A DNA stretch of 34,583 nucleotides from UBA9647 sp049522195 (GCA_049522195.1 JBEKOB010000041.1:1-34583); one strand, 5' to 3'. Counted from the first letter of the stretch, positions 23,328 through 32,540 are shown. Translations and numbers: made by a program. The notes: generated by a model not told the origin, from the letters alone.

Positions 23328-24032
23328 ATGCCCGCCGGAAAACCAGCAGCCAACAATCTCTCCGTTGTTTCTACCGCTCAAAGCGGTGATCCCGCCGAGA
23401 GATCAAAAGCTATCGAGCACATTGTCACAGCTCACTGGAAACCCTTGTATAAGTACCTCCGCGCTCAATATCGATTATCTCCTGCAGAGGCGTCTGCTAT
23501 CACGTCGAATTTTCTCCGGCTCTTTGACGACAGATCGTTCCTGGCCAAATTCGACGGAAAGAAAATGCCGTTGCGTGAATTCCTCAGACAGAAACTCGAT
23601 GTATACGTTCCAACTCCGGCAGCGAGGAATACCAGTATGCTTCCTCCAGCCTTTGATTTTCCGGGTGCAGAGGAAGAATTCGTGGCAGATCAGTTGGCGC
23701 CGGGACAATCCGGAATCGAATACTACAACAACGAATGGGTGCGGACACTCCTTACGCTTGCAGTGGAGGGACTCCACAACAAACTGGCCGCAGAAGGAAA
23801 GAGCCAGGATGTTGCCCTGTTCATGAAGCTCGATCTCCAGGACAGGTCGGGAAACGAGCGCGTCGGCCTCGAGACCATCGCCAATGAACTCTCGATGCCG
23901 CTGGATGAAGCATGGAACTCCCTTGCCAAAACACGCCAGCGGTTTCAAGACATCCTCATCGATCTGATCAGGTCGTTCACATCATCAGAGACCGAATTCC
24001 GCCGGGAAGCTCAGGCATTTTTCCGTTCATGA
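23328..24032 (+). CDS. Divergent sigma-70-like (ECF-type) factor
   Basis: A 234-residue protein resembling the long ECF-like sigma factors abundant in Planctomycetes. Region 2-like sequence is in TAHWKPLYKYLRAQYRLSPA, then EASAITSNFLRLFDDRSFLA and MPLREFLRQKLDVYV. A linker with FDFPGAEEEFV and IEYYNNEWVRTLLTLAVEGL matches the FD-E-A--PE-LYERRWALTLLE-VL segment of that group. The C-terminal part, IANELSMPLDEAWNSLAKTR, is in the position of the region 4 helix-turn-helix. It is shorter and less conserved than usual, and no anti-sigma gene is adjacent. A TTG at 23310 is an alternative start. Confidence 0.6.
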   Translation: MPAGKPAANNLSVVSTAQSGDPAERSKAIEHIVTAHWKPLYKYLRAQYRLSPAEASAITSNFLRLFDDRSFLAKFDGKKMPLREFLRQKLDVYVPTPAARNTSMLPPAFDFPGAEEEFVADQLAPGQSGIEYYNNEWVRTLLTLAVEGLHNKLAAEGKSQDVALFMKLDLQDRSGNERVGLETIANELSMPLDEAWNSLAKTRQRFQDILIDLIRSFTSSETEFRREAQAFFRS

Positions 24033-24085
24033 TTTTCCCTTCAATTTTCACTTTGACTATCGTAAACCGAAAGGAAGCATAACAC

Positions 24086-24874
24086 ATGAAACTCAAATTC
24101 TCTTTCTGTGTTCTTGCCCTACTGCTCCTCCCCATACCGGGGGCCGGACAGGGGAACCCGGCCTTCAACGGCAAGTGGACTTTCATTCAGCAGATGAGCG
24201 ACGACATCGGTCTCTACGCGAGCCTCTCGATTGATTTCAGGCAGACGGCATCTACGGTTACAATCCTCCATAAATGGGGAACCGGCCGGTCGTTTCTTGA
24301 TTCCCTTTCACTCGAAGTCGGTGGCAAAATCAATAAGATACCGGTTACCAACCGCGTGTGGCCAAGCAATGTCTTCATGGGTATTTCAATGCCGGTCGGT
24401 GGAACAAGACAGATTAAGGCTTTGTGGGAGAGCAATGGGAAGGTGCTGAAGCTGGAGGAATCGTACTCGGTCAGGGGCTCGCAAGGTATGAGCCCGATTA
24501 CCGCCGTCCATACCTATGAACTCTCGAACGACGGAGAAATGATGACCTATGTAGTCTCCCGCTCAACCCGCACGACGAGTTCCCCAGTCAAGTTTGTCCT
24601 GAAGAGAGCCGGACTGAAGGAAGCGTACATGATGAAGCTTGAGAACAATTGGGAGATCCAGGGGAAACTCCCGACGCAGGCCTTCCTTATCAGCCTCCAG
24701 GGACTGGCAAACAACGATGCCCCCCGCCTGTACTTCATCTATCCTCCCGGCTGGGATTTCACGTACACAGAGGACGTGTTCAATTTCTTCAAGAACAAAC
24801 GGAACTTCACATTCACCGAATTATCAAACGCTCAAGCAGCACTCCAGGTTTTCAAGAAGTACGTCAAAGGATAA
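24086..24874 (+). CDS. GxGYxYP-family protein, N-terminal part (before in-frame TAA)
   Basis: A 262-residue exported segment. A signal peptide spans about residues 1-22 (MKLKFSFCVLALLLLPIPGA). Residues 25-175 form a beta-rich, lipocalin-like module (FNGKWTFIQQMSDD, TVTILHKWGTG, VVSRSTRTTSSPVKFVL). Residues 190-262 then match the beginning of GxGYxYP proteins: AFLISLQGLANNDAPRLYFI, then TEDVFNFFKNKRNFTFTELS. It stops at TAA 24872-24874, and the following gene continues in the same frame with the next expected residues. The two appear to be one gene split by a single codon. If truly stopped, this product has no GxGYxYP core. Confidence 0.75.
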   Translation: MKLKFSFCVLALLLLPIPGAGQGNPAFNGKWTFIQQMSDDIGLYASLSIDFRQTASTVTILHKWGTGRSFLDSLSLEVGGKINKIPVTNRVWPSNVFMGISMPVGGTRQIKALWESNGKVLKLEESYSVRGSQGMSPITAVHTYELSNDGEMMTYVVSRSTRTTSSPVKFVLKRAGLKEAYMMKLENNWEIQGKLPTQAFLISLQGLANNDAPRLYFIYPPGWDFTYTEDVFNFFKNKRNFTFTELSNAQAALQVFKKYVKG

Positions 24875-24877
24875 GTC

Positions 24878-26158
24878 GTGTGGGATAAGACAGTCCGGAC
24901 GTCACTCATCGTTGCGTTCACGGTGGCAGGTCTTGAGCACTCTGTCGTTGTCAGTGAAGAGCAAATCCCGATGGTGGAGAAGGCAGGGTTGAAACCAGTC
25001 GCCGATTTCCGTGGAAAGTTCACGGGGCAGACCGACGCACAGATCTACGCGTGGGCGTACGATCAATACGGAAGCCGGTGCAGCAAGGACTACATTGTTT
25101 GGCTGGGAGGCGAGCACGGCAGCATCATGAGACCCGGCATCGTCGACTTCGGAGTGAACAAACAAGCCTTCTTCAACGACCTCTCGTGCCGGCGCACAGA
25201 CACGGCAGAATACCGGCTTGCCCGGAAGATCCTTAGCGAGATGAAGCCTATGGCGATGGTCATGGGGTGGCACTCCTATGCCAAGGATCTGGAGCGGGAG
25301 TTCGTAACGCTCACATCGAATTTCGGACTGCGCGTAGAAGGACTGCATACGCTTCCAAATGTGAGCTTCAGCAGCCAGGTCCCAGCCTCCCCCGGCTTCA
25401 AGTTCACCAACAATAATAAACTCGTCACCGGAAAATCATACAAACCGGAGAATAAGATCTATGTCTCCTGCGTTCAGACGGACGGTATCGGTCTCGGCGC
25501 ATGGCTGGAACCAGGCCGGGGAGAAATTCCCATGGCGTGGGAAGTCTTGATGAACTACGTCTGGATGGCACCGTCAATGGCGGAATACTTCTATACCGTT
25601 GCAACTCCCAATGATTATTTCATCGGCTGCCTCTCGGGTCCGGGCTATATGTATCCGAAAGCCGTGCCTCCAAAACTTCTTCCCGGTCTGATTGCAAAGG
25701 CGAAAGAGTATATGGATGTGCTCGACCTTAAGGTATTCGAAACGATGGATTATTCCGAAGGCGCGACCGTCGAAGGGAACACCGAGCTAACAAAGGAGAT
25801 TGTAGATGCATACTATAAGGGCATGCCAAACGCGATCGGCTTCGTCAACGGCTACGCCCCTTCGTACACATTTACTGTGAAGGATGGAAAACCCTTTATT
25901 TCATTTGACTACTACCTCTCTCCAGAACGAGCGGAAGCGGAAGCTGCGGCTGACCTCGAAGAGCTCGCGAAAATCAACAGCAAGCGCCCTTACTTCTTGT
26001 TAATTCACGTCCGTGAGTACAGCAACGTGAAGCGCGTGAAAGGAATCCTCGACAGGCTCGGTCCCGAGTTTGAAGTCGTGCCGCTGGATGTCTTCCTGAC
26101 TCTCGCTGGTCAGGCTCCAACGTATCAGGAAAGATTCCTCGAGCCGAAGAAGAAGTAA
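24878..26158 (+). CDS. GxGYxYP-family protein, C-terminal part (after in-frame TAA)
   Basis: A 426-residue segment containing the GxGYxYP core: IVWLGGEHGSIMRPGIVDFG, MGWHSYAKDLEREFVTLTSN, the name motif in GCLSGPGYMYPKAVPP, and a C-terminal FLLIHVREY. The family is linked to carbohydrate processing as putative glycoside hydrolases, without firm biochemistry. The apparent start is GTG 24878, giving MWDKTVRT. This is not a natural domain start, there is no leader, and it lies one codon after the upstream TAA in the same frame. It is best read as the rest of the preceding gene. Confidence 0.75.
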   Translation: MWDKTVRTSLIVAFTVAGLEHSVVVSEEQIPMVEKAGLKPVADFRGKFTGQTDAQIYAWAYDQYGSRCSKDYIVWLGGEHGSIMRPGIVDFGVNKQAFFNDLSCRRTDTAEYRLARKILSEMKPMAMVMGWHSYAKDLEREFVTLTSNFGLRVEGLHTLPNVSFSSQVPASPGFKFTNNNKLVTGKSYKPENKIYVSCVQTDGIGLGAWLEPGRGEIPMAWEVLMNYVWMAPSMAEYFYTVATPNDYFIGCLSGPGYMYPKAVPPKLLPGLIAKAKEYMDVLDLKVFETMDYSEGATVEGNTELTKEIVDAYYKGMPNAIGFVNGYAPSYTFTVKDGKPFISFDYYLSPERAEAEAAADLEELAKINSKRPYFLLIHVREYSNVKRVKGILDRLGPEFEVVPLDVFLTLAGQAPTYQERFLEPKKK

Positions 26159-26214
26159 CTGCGTCGCACCGCATGAGAACGTGCAGGGTTACAACCAGGC
26201 CATCGTGGATGTGG

Positions 26215-26245
26215 TTTTGTTTTCAACGACATTTGTCTACATTGG
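26215..26245 (+). promoter_or_regulatory. Weak candidate promoter before creatininase-like gene
   Basis: TTTTG (26215-26219) is followed after 18 bp by TACATTGG (26238-26245). This approximates the Bacteroidota TTTG/TAnnTTTG pattern with one mismatch in the second box, about 42 bp before the gene. Confidence 0.25.
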
Positions 26246-26287
26246 TGGCCAAAGCGAAGTCTTTTCCACTTTCAGAAGATCACAAGT

Positions 26288-27055
26288 ATGCCCGGACGAC
26301 CGTATATCCTTGCTGAAACTCCCTGGAAGAAAATAAAAGGAACGAAATACCTCGTGGCGATTCTTCCCTGGGGAGCGACAGAAGCTCACAATTATCATCT
26401 CCCGTACGGCACCGACATTATGGAATCCGATTACATCGCCACGGAATCGGCCAGGATCGCCTGGGAGGCGGGAGCGAAAGTGATTTCTCTTCCGACAATT
26501 CCCTACGGAGTCAACACCGGACAAATGGACATCAAGCTCACGATCAACATGAATCCGACGACTCAGTCGGCGATCCTGCGTGATATTGTCGATTCCCTTT
26601 CCGGCCAGGGAATTCACAAACTTGTCATCCTGAACAGTCACGGGGGAAATGACTTCAGACAGATGGTGCGCGAACTCCAGCTCCGCAACCCGAAAATGTT
26701 CGTCTGCACGATTAATTGGTGGCAGATTGTTGATCAAAGGAAGTATTTCGACGAAGCGGATGATCACGCAGGTGAGATGGAAACAAGCGTGATGCTCAAC
26801 ATCGCACCCGATCTTGTCCTCCCGCTCGACGAAGCTGGTGACGGAAAGTCCCGGAAGTTCAAGTTGAGCGGCTTGCGCGAACGGTGGGTCTGGACACCAC
26901 GCCAGTGGACGAAAGTAACAGACGACACGGGTGTCGGCAATCCCAAGCGGGCAACCGCAGAAAAAGGGGCCGGCTACCTAAAGGCAGCGACAGAGAAGAT
27001 TGGCAGTTTCCTCAAAGAGCTCGCTGCCGCCGATGTGAATGATTTATATGAGTAG
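26288..27055 (+). CDS. Creatininase family amidohydrolase
   Basis: A 255-residue metal-dependent hydrolase. It carries the metal-ligand pattern PWGATEAHNYHLPYGTD (Glu, His, Asp), the VILNSHGGND motif and DDHAGEMETSVML with the distal Glu/His. The family includes creatininase and several enzymes opening lactam or formamide rings, such as MftE and the FAPy deformylase group; the substrate is not deducible. No leader is visible, so it should be cytoplasmic. It follows the GxGYxYP gene on the same strand, 129 bp away, and may function with it. Confidence 0.85.
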   Translation: MPGRPYILAETPWKKIKGTKYLVAILPWGATEAHNYHLPYGTDIMESDYIATESARIAWEAGAKVISLPTIPYGVNTGQMDIKLTINMNPTTQSAILRDIVDSLSGQGIHKLVILNSHGGNDFRQMVRELQLRNPKMFVCTINWWQIVDQRKYFDEADDHAGEMETSVMLNIAPDLVLPLDEAGDGKSRKFKLSGLRERWVWTPRQWTKVTDDTGVGNPKRATAEKGAGYLKAATEKIGSFLKELAAADVNDLYE

Positions 27056-27088
27056 GGCGAAATTCATTTCGCCTAACATGGACTGATT

Positions 27089-28732
27089 ATGTCAACATTG
27101 ACCGCATCATCCGCCTGGAAAGCCCTGGAACTCCATCATAAGGAAATGGCCTCCGTGCACATGCGGGAGCTGTTCGCCGCCGATCCCCAGAGATTCAGCA
27201 AATTCTCGATGCACTGGAACGACTTCCTGATAGACTATTCCAAGAACCGGATCAGCGAAAAGACGATGTCGCTCCTCTTCGACCTTGCGCGTGAGGTGAG
27301 AGTGAAGGAGTGGACGGAAAAGATGTTTACTGGAGAAAGAATCAATTCGACCGAACATCGGTCGGTGCTGCACGTCGCGCTTCGCAACCGATCGAACACG
27401 CCGATCCTGGTTGACGGAACCGACGTGATGCCGTCAGTCAATAAAGTGCTGCAACACATGCGCGAGTTCTCCGAGTCCGTCCGCAACGGCCTATGGACGG
27501 GCTACACCGGGCAACCGATCACCGACGTCGTCAATATCGGCATTGGTGGCTCGGACCTCGGACCGGTCATGGTTACCGAAGCCCTCAAACCGTACGGCCA
27601 CCAGCGTCTCTCTGTGCATTTTGTTTCGAATGTCGATGGCACGCATATCGCCGAAACAGTAAAGAAACTGGATCCCGAGAGGACGCTCTTCATCATCGCA
27701 TCAAAGACCTTCACGACGCAGGAAACAATCGTCAACGCACAGTCGGCAAGGAAGTGGTTTCTTGACCATGCAAAGGATTCCTCCGCCGTCGCGAAACACT
27801 TCGTCGCTCTGTCGACCAACGCCAAAGCGGTTTCGGCGTTCGGAATCGACACGAAGAACATGTTCGAATTCTGGGATTGGGTTGGCGGACGCTATTCTCT
27901 TTGGTCCGCAATCGGGCTTTCGATTGCCCTCTCCATTGGCATGAATAATTTTGAGGAGCTCCTCTCCGGCGCACACGAGATGGACGTTCATTTTCGCAAT
28001 GCGCCATATGAGAAGAACATTCCCGTCATCCTGGGTCTCCTTGGAATCTGGTACAACAATTTCTTTGGGGCCGAATCGCACGCTATCATCCCGTACGATC
28101 AATACCTCCACAGGTTCGCCGCCTATCTCCAGCAAGGAGATATGGAGAGTAACGGCAAAGGCGTCAGCCGAGACGGTATTCGAGCGGATTACTCGACAGG
28201 CCCGGTGATCTGGGGAGAGCCGGGAACCAATGGGCAGCATGCCTTTTTCCAGCTTATCCATCAGGGAACAAAGCTGATCCCCGTCGATTTTATCGCACCG
28301 ACACAATCACAGAACCCGATAGGTGAGCACCATCCGATTCTCCTCTCCAATTTCTTCGCTCAGACTGAAGCTCTGATGCGCGGGAAGACCGGAGATGAGG
28401 CGCGTGCAGAACTCGAATCCTCCGGGATGAGAGGGGAAGAGCTTGCCAGCCTTCTGCCTCACAAGGTTTTTCCGGGAAACCGGCCAACGAATTCCATTCT
28501 GTTCAAGAAACTCACGCCCCGGACGCTCGGATCATTGATCGCAATGTACGAGCACAAGATATTCGTCCAGGGTGTAGTCTGGGGTGTGAACTCTTTCGAC
28601 CAATGGGGTGTTGAGCTAGGAAAGCAGCTCGCGAAAGCAATTCTGCCTGAGCTTGCCGGTGAAGGTCAGGTTTCAAACCATGATTCTTCCACGAATGGAC
28701 TGATCGGATTTTATAAATCGAATCGCCGGTAA
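27089..28732 (+). CDS. pgi: Glucose-6-phosphate isomerase
   Basis: A 547-residue protein of the long (about 550) PGI class, interconverting glucose 6-phosphate and fructose 6-phosphate. Visible signatures are GIGGSDLGPVMVTEALKPYG, SKTFTTQETIVNA for phosphate binding, VGGRYSLWSAIGLSIALSIG, ESNGKGVSRDG with the catalytic Glu, GEPGTNGQHAFFQLIHQGTK with the His, and NSFDQWGVELGKQLA with the Lys. All catalytic positions appear present and the length is complete. With the glycogen phosphorylase gene 0.9 kb downstream it supplies glycolytic handling of glucose phosphates from glucan. Confidence 0.97.
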   Translation: MSTLTASSAWKALELHHKEMASVHMRELFAADPQRFSKFSMHWNDFLIDYSKNRISEKTMSLLFDLAREVRVKEWTEKMFTGERINSTEHRSVLHVALRNRSNTPILVDGTDVMPSVNKVLQHMREFSESVRNGLWTGYTGQPITDVVNIGIGGSDLGPVMVTEALKPYGHQRLSVHFVSNVDGTHIAETVKKLDPERTLFIIASKTFTTQETIVNAQSARKWFLDHAKDSSAVAKHFVALSTNAKAVSAFGIDTKNMFEFWDWVGGRYSLWSAIGLSIALSIGMNNFEELLSGAHEMDVHFRNAPYEKNIPVILGLLGIWYNNFFGAESHAIIPYDQYLHRFAAYLQQGDMESNGKGVSRDGIRADYSTGPVIWGEPGTNGQHAFFQLIHQGTKLIPVDFIAPTQSQNPIGEHHPILLSNFFAQTEALMRGKTGDEARAELESSGMRGEELASLLPHKVFPGNRPTNSILFKKLTPRTLGSLIAMYEHKIFVQGVVWGVNSFDQWGVELGKQLAKAILPELAGEGQVSNHDSSTNGLIGFYKSNRR

Positions 28733-28812
28733 GTGCAGGACAGATTTTCTGCTGAATCAGGGTGGCAGCTCTATTCAGCTTATACATCAAGTCACGTCCC
28801 AGAGATTCGATC

Positions 28813-29304
28813 ATGCGCAAGACTCTGAAGTGGATTGTCATTGTACTCCTCTCTCTGTTTGTAGCGGCTCAGATCTACCAGCCCGAGCGGTCAAATCCTC
28901 CCGTCGATGAATCGAAGACCATCTTCGCAACCCTGAACGTTCCTCCTGACGTCAAAGCGGTACTCGATCGCTCCTGTTCTGACTGCCATTCGAACAAGAC
29001 ACAGTGGCCGTGGTACAGCTACGTCGCCCCCACATCATGGCTCACCGCACGCGATGTGAAGAACGGACGCTCGAACATGAACCTCTCCGTCTGGGGAACC
29101 TATAAGAAAACCAAGCAGGCAGGAAAACTCGACGATATCAGCGAGCAGCTTACCAACGACAAGATGCCACTCAAACCGTACCGGATGATGCACCCGGGCT
29201 CAGTACTGTCAAAGGAAGAAATCGATCTCGTTACACGGTGGGCGGAGAAAGAACGCGATCGGCTGTCGGAACCGGACTCGACCCAGAGTACACCAAAGAA
29301 GTGA
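28813..29304 (+). CDS. Haem-binding domain protein (single CxxCH)
   Basis: A 163-residue exported or membrane-anchored protein. An N-terminal helix (LKWIVIVLLSLFVAAQIYQP) precedes a domain with Cys55-S-D-Cys58-His59 in RSCSDCHSNKTQWPWYSYVA, then PTSWLTARDVKNGR and NMNLSVW. This is the haem_bd family, common in Bacteroidota, thought to bind one c-type haem in the periplasm. MPLKPYRMMHPGSVLSKEE supplies a possible distal Met or His ligand. ATG 28813 is chosen at the leader; the longer frame from 28762 has no support. Confidence 0.85.
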   Translation: MRKTLKWIVIVLLSLFVAAQIYQPERSNPPVDESKTIFATLNVPPDVKAVLDRSCSDCHSNKTQWPWYSYVAPTSWLTARDVKNGRSNMNLSVWGTYKKTKQAGKLDDISEQLTNDKMPLKPYRMMHPGSVLSKEEIDLVTRWAEKERDRLSEPDSTQSTPKK

Positions 29305-29612
29305 GATTGCGATTCCAACGGCTTTCGGATTTCATTTCCCTTCCACATTTTGTTCCACCTGCGGACCATTTGGAATCCCCCCCCGCGTGCAGGCAAACAA
29401 CGTGCTTTCTGATTGTTAAGAAGAAGTAGATCGGCAGCAACGAAGTATGTTCCCCGATGCTTGTGGTTTTTCTCACATTTCTTTCTTAACCTTGCCTCAG
29501 CGTTTTATCCAGTGCTGATCAGTCAGTACAGACGATACCCTGCTGGTATTGCCTTTACATTGCGCACCGGGCTCCTTCCACATTATGCACACATCCTCAA
29601 GGGATCTTCTTT
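29305..29612. other. Intergenic region before glgP
   Basis: No gene is visible. The region holds a run of eight C around 29378-29385 and AT-rich sequence towards glgP. The glgP ribosome-binding sequence AAGGGATC lies around 29599-29606. I could not identify a convincing promoter or terminator. Confidence 0.3.
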
Positions 29613-32180
29613 ATGACTCGTCCCATCTACACGTTTACAGTGGCCCCTTCGCTGCCGAAAGAACTCGAATCCCTCCACGAACTCGCCTACAATCTTCTCT
29701 GGGTGTGGGACCATGACCTTATGGAGCTTCTCATTCGTCTTGATCCCGACTTGTGGGAGAAAACAAACCACAACCCCGTATTGTTGCTTGGGATGATCAG
29801 CCAGGAGCGACTGAATTCTTCTTCGCGGGACGATGCATTGCTGGCGCAGCTTGAACGCGGATTCGAACGATACAAGACGTACCTCGACACCACCTCGACG
29901 TGGTTTCGCAAGACATATACGCAGGTTCCACCAAACCAAATCGCCTACTTCTCGGCTGAGTTCGGACTCACTGAGTGCCTGCAAAACTATTCGGGCGGAC
30001 TTGGCGTCCTCTCGGGCGATCACCTCAAATCGGCAAGCGATCTGGGATTGCCGCTCGTCGGCGTGGGACTGCTGTACCAACAAGGATACTTCCGCCAGTA
30101 CCTCAACGCAGATGGATGGCAGCAGGAACGTAATCCCGAAAACGACTTTTTCACCCTCCCGATTATCCTCGAGCATGACAAAGATGGCAAACCACTCGTT
30201 ATTTCTGTCGATCTCGACAACCGGCCGGTCTATGCGCAGATCTGGCGCGTGCAGGTGGGGCGCATCCCCCTCTACCTGCTGGACACCAACATTCCTATGA
30301 ATTCCCGGACAGAAGATCAGGATATCACGGATCAACTGTATGGGGGCGATCGTGAATTGAGGATCAAGCAGGAGATTCTCCTGGGCATCGGCGGATACCG
30401 TGCACTGAAAGCGCTCGGGTTGTCTCCTGCCGTCTATCACATGAACGAAGGACATTCTGCCTTCCTGAGCCTCGAGCGGTGCAGGGATTTGATGGAAACT
30501 CACAAGCTCTCTTTTACAGAGGCACGCGAAGCATCGACTGCCGGACTTGCTTTCACTACACACACACCCGTTCCAGCCGGCAATGACTACTTCACTCCTC
30601 AACTTATCGAGCAGTACCTCGGCCGCTACTATAGGGACCTTGGACTAACCCCCAAGGAATTCCACGGGCTTGGCAGGCAGGATCCGAACAACGAACAGGA
30701 AGCATTCTGCATGACCGTGCTTGCGCTCAAGATGGCCGGAAGCAGCAACGGAGTTGCAAAACTGCACGGGACAGTCTCCCGCAAGATGTGGCAGAAGGTA
30801 TGGCCGGGGTTACCGGTCAATGAAATCCCGATCCATTCGATTACAAATGGAACGCACGCTCCCTCCTGGATCAGTCGTGATATGGCAGGATTGTACGACC
30901 GTTACCTAGGTCCCCGATGGAGAGAGGATGCAGGCGAATACGGCCTCTGGAGCAGGGTGCATCACATACCGGACGAAGAGCTGTGGCGCACGCATGAGCG
31001 CCGACGTGAACGCCTCGTCGCGTTCGCTCGGGCACGATTGCGATCTCAGCTCGAGGCGCGTGGAGCGCCGCCGTCCGATGTTGCACAGGCAGCCGAGGTC
31101 CTGAATTCCCAGGCCCTGACAATCGGTTTTGCACGCCGCTTTGCCACCTACAAGCGATCGACGCTTATTCTGAAGGATGCCGAGCGGCTTACCAGGATTC
31201 TGACAGACAAGGACCGTCCCGTACAGATTATCTTCGCGGGCAAAGCACATCCTCACGACAATCCGGGAAAAGATCTGATTCGCGAAATCGTCCACTTTGA
31301 GCGCAGGCCGGGCGTACGACGACGCATGGTGTTTCTCGAAGACTATGACATGGTCGTCGCACGGTACATGCTCCAGGGAGTGGACGTCTGGCTCAACACG
31401 CCGCGCCGACCTCTCGAAGCAAGCGGAACCAGCGGCATGAAGGCAACGCTGAACGGTGCTATCAATCTGAGCGTTCTCGATGGTTGGTGGGATGAAGCGT
31501 ATAACGTCCATACGGGATGGGCGATCGGACGAGGCGAGGAGTACACGGACGAAGCGCTGCAGGACGAGATAGAATCGAACGCTTTGTACGATCTCCTGGA
31601 GAAAGAGATTGTGCCCCTCTTTTATTCACGCGGGGCTGATGATTTGCCGCGCCAGTGGATTACAAAAATGAAGGGGGCGATGCGATCCATCGGGCCTGAA
31701 TTCAATACAAACCGCATGGTGCGGGAGTACACCGAGAAGATGTACCTCCCAGCTCTTGACCGCGGAAACGATCTCAGCGCGAACAACTACGCCAGGGCAA
31801 AGGAAATTGCGGTCTGGAAACAACAGCTTCGTGAGAATTGGCAGGGATTGAAGATTCTTGACGTTCTCGTTGACAACCACAAGACCCTCAAAGTGGGCGA
31901 GTCAGTCACCGTCCATGCTCACGTCGATCTGGGGCACCTCAAACCCCAGGATATTTCCGTCGAGCTGTTCTACGGTGTATTGAACGCTCAGGGCGAGATT
32001 GAGAGTCCGAAAGTTGCATTGATGAAGCCGACGGAAAAACCGAAAGGGAGCGTCTACGAATTTGTCGCGGTCAACAAACTGCTCATGAGCGGACGGTTGG
32101 GTCACACAGTCCGGGTTCTCCCGCGGCACGAGGATCTGGAGAATCCATTGAAGCTCGGATTGGTGCTGTGGGCCAAATAA
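29613..32180 (+). CDS. glgP: Alpha-glucan phosphorylase (GT35, short/archaeal type)
   Basis: An 855-residue PLP enzyme releasing glucose 1-phosphate from alpha-1,4-glucans. The N-terminal DUF3417 module is visible (LHELAYNLLWVWDHDLMELL). The core includes AYFSAEFGLTECLQNYSGGL, HMNEGHSAFLSLER, TTHTPVPAGND, RFATYKRSTLIL and the cofactor site EASGTSGMKATLNGA with Lys at about 610. DUF3417 and the overall length place it in the group typified by Thermotoga/archaeal GlgP, distinct from the E. coli GlgP/MalP type. AAGGGATC precedes ATG 29613. Its TAA stop is part of the first unit of the 120-bp repeat. Confidence 0.93.
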   Translation: MTRPIYTFTVAPSLPKELESLHELAYNLLWVWDHDLMELLIRLDPDLWEKTNHNPVLLLGMISQERLNSSSRDDALLAQLERGFERYKTYLDTTSTWFRKTYTQVPPNQIAYFSAEFGLTECLQNYSGGLGVLSGDHLKSASDLGLPLVGVGLLYQQGYFRQYLNADGWQQERNPENDFFTLPIILEHDKDGKPLVISVDLDNRPVYAQIWRVQVGRIPLYLLDTNIPMNSRTEDQDITDQLYGGDRELRIKQEILLGIGGYRALKALGLSPAVYHMNEGHSAFLSLERCRDLMETHKLSFTEAREASTAGLAFTTHTPVPAGNDYFTPQLIEQYLGRYYRDLGLTPKEFHGLGRQDPNNEQEAFCMTVLALKMAGSSNGVAKLHGTVSRKMWQKVWPGLPVNEIPIHSITNGTHAPSWISRDMAGLYDRYLGPRWREDAGEYGLWSRVHHIPDEELWRTHERRRERLVAFARARLRSQLEARGAPPSDVAQAAEVLNSQALTIGFARRFATYKRSTLILKDAERLTRILTDKDRPVQIIFAGKAHPHDNPGKDLIREIVHFERRPGVRRRMVFLEDYDMVVARYMLQGVDVWLNTPRRPLEASGTSGMKATLNGAINLSVLDGWWDEAYNVHTGWAIGRGEEYTDEALQDEIESNALYDLLEKEIVPLFYSRGADDLPRQWITKMKGAMRSIGPEFNTNRMVREYTEKMYLPALDRGNDLSANNYARAKEIAVWKQQLRENWQGLKILDVLVDNHKTLKVGESVTVHAHVDLGHLKPQDISVELFYGVLNAQGEIESPKVALMKPTEKPKGSVYEFVAVNKLLMSGRLGHTVRVLPRHEDLENPLKLGLVLWAK

Positions 32181-32482
32181 TGGTCAATGGTGAACGTCTA
32201 ATTGTCAATTGTCAAGTGACCATTCACCATTCACAATTAAACGAGAGCGTCGCCCCACCGTAGATCACTCAGACGCATTTTGCGTCGCGACCGGGAATAA
32301 TGGTCAATGGTGAACGACTAATTGTCAATTGTCAAGTGACCATTCACCATTCACAATTAAACGAGAGCGTCCTTTCAGCGTAGATCACTCAGACACATTT
32401 TGGCTCGCGACCAGGAATAATGGTCAACGGTGAATGAGTGATTGTCAATTATCAATTGAACGTTCACAATTCACAATTAAAC
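32177..32482. repeat. 120-bp tandem repeat, about 2.5 copies
   Basis: Units start at 32177, 32297 and 32417, each with AATAATGGTCAA; the period is exactly 120 bp. Copies 1 and 2 differ at roughly a dozen positions, clustered in the central GTCGCCCCACC/GTCCTTTCAGC segment. Copy 3 is cut after about 66 bp and is more diverged. Each unit contains ATGGTGAA followed by CACCATTCACAATT, so each can fold into a hairpin. It lies between convergent genes. Function unknown. Confidence 0.9.
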
Positions 32483-32517
32483 AAAAAGCCCGCCTCGTGA
32501 TACAGAGGTGGGCTTTG
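32480..32517 (-). terminator. Rho-independent terminator of the C69 peptidase gene
   Basis: AAAGCCCGCCTC (32485-32496) pairs with GAGGTGGGCTTT (32505-32516) around an 8-nt loop, with one G-T position. On the minus strand a run of T follows (32487 down to 32483), giving a classical intrinsic terminator 24 bp after the peptidase stop. For plus-strand transcripts from glgP the same hairpin lacks a good U-tract. Confidence 0.85.
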
Positions 32518-32540
32518 GCATTACATGGATGCCGGTTGTG

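Noticed and set aside
29583..30602. Long minus-strand frame opposite glgP
   Set aside because: It lies fully over the conserved start of the phosphorylase; composition is that of a reverse-strand shadow.
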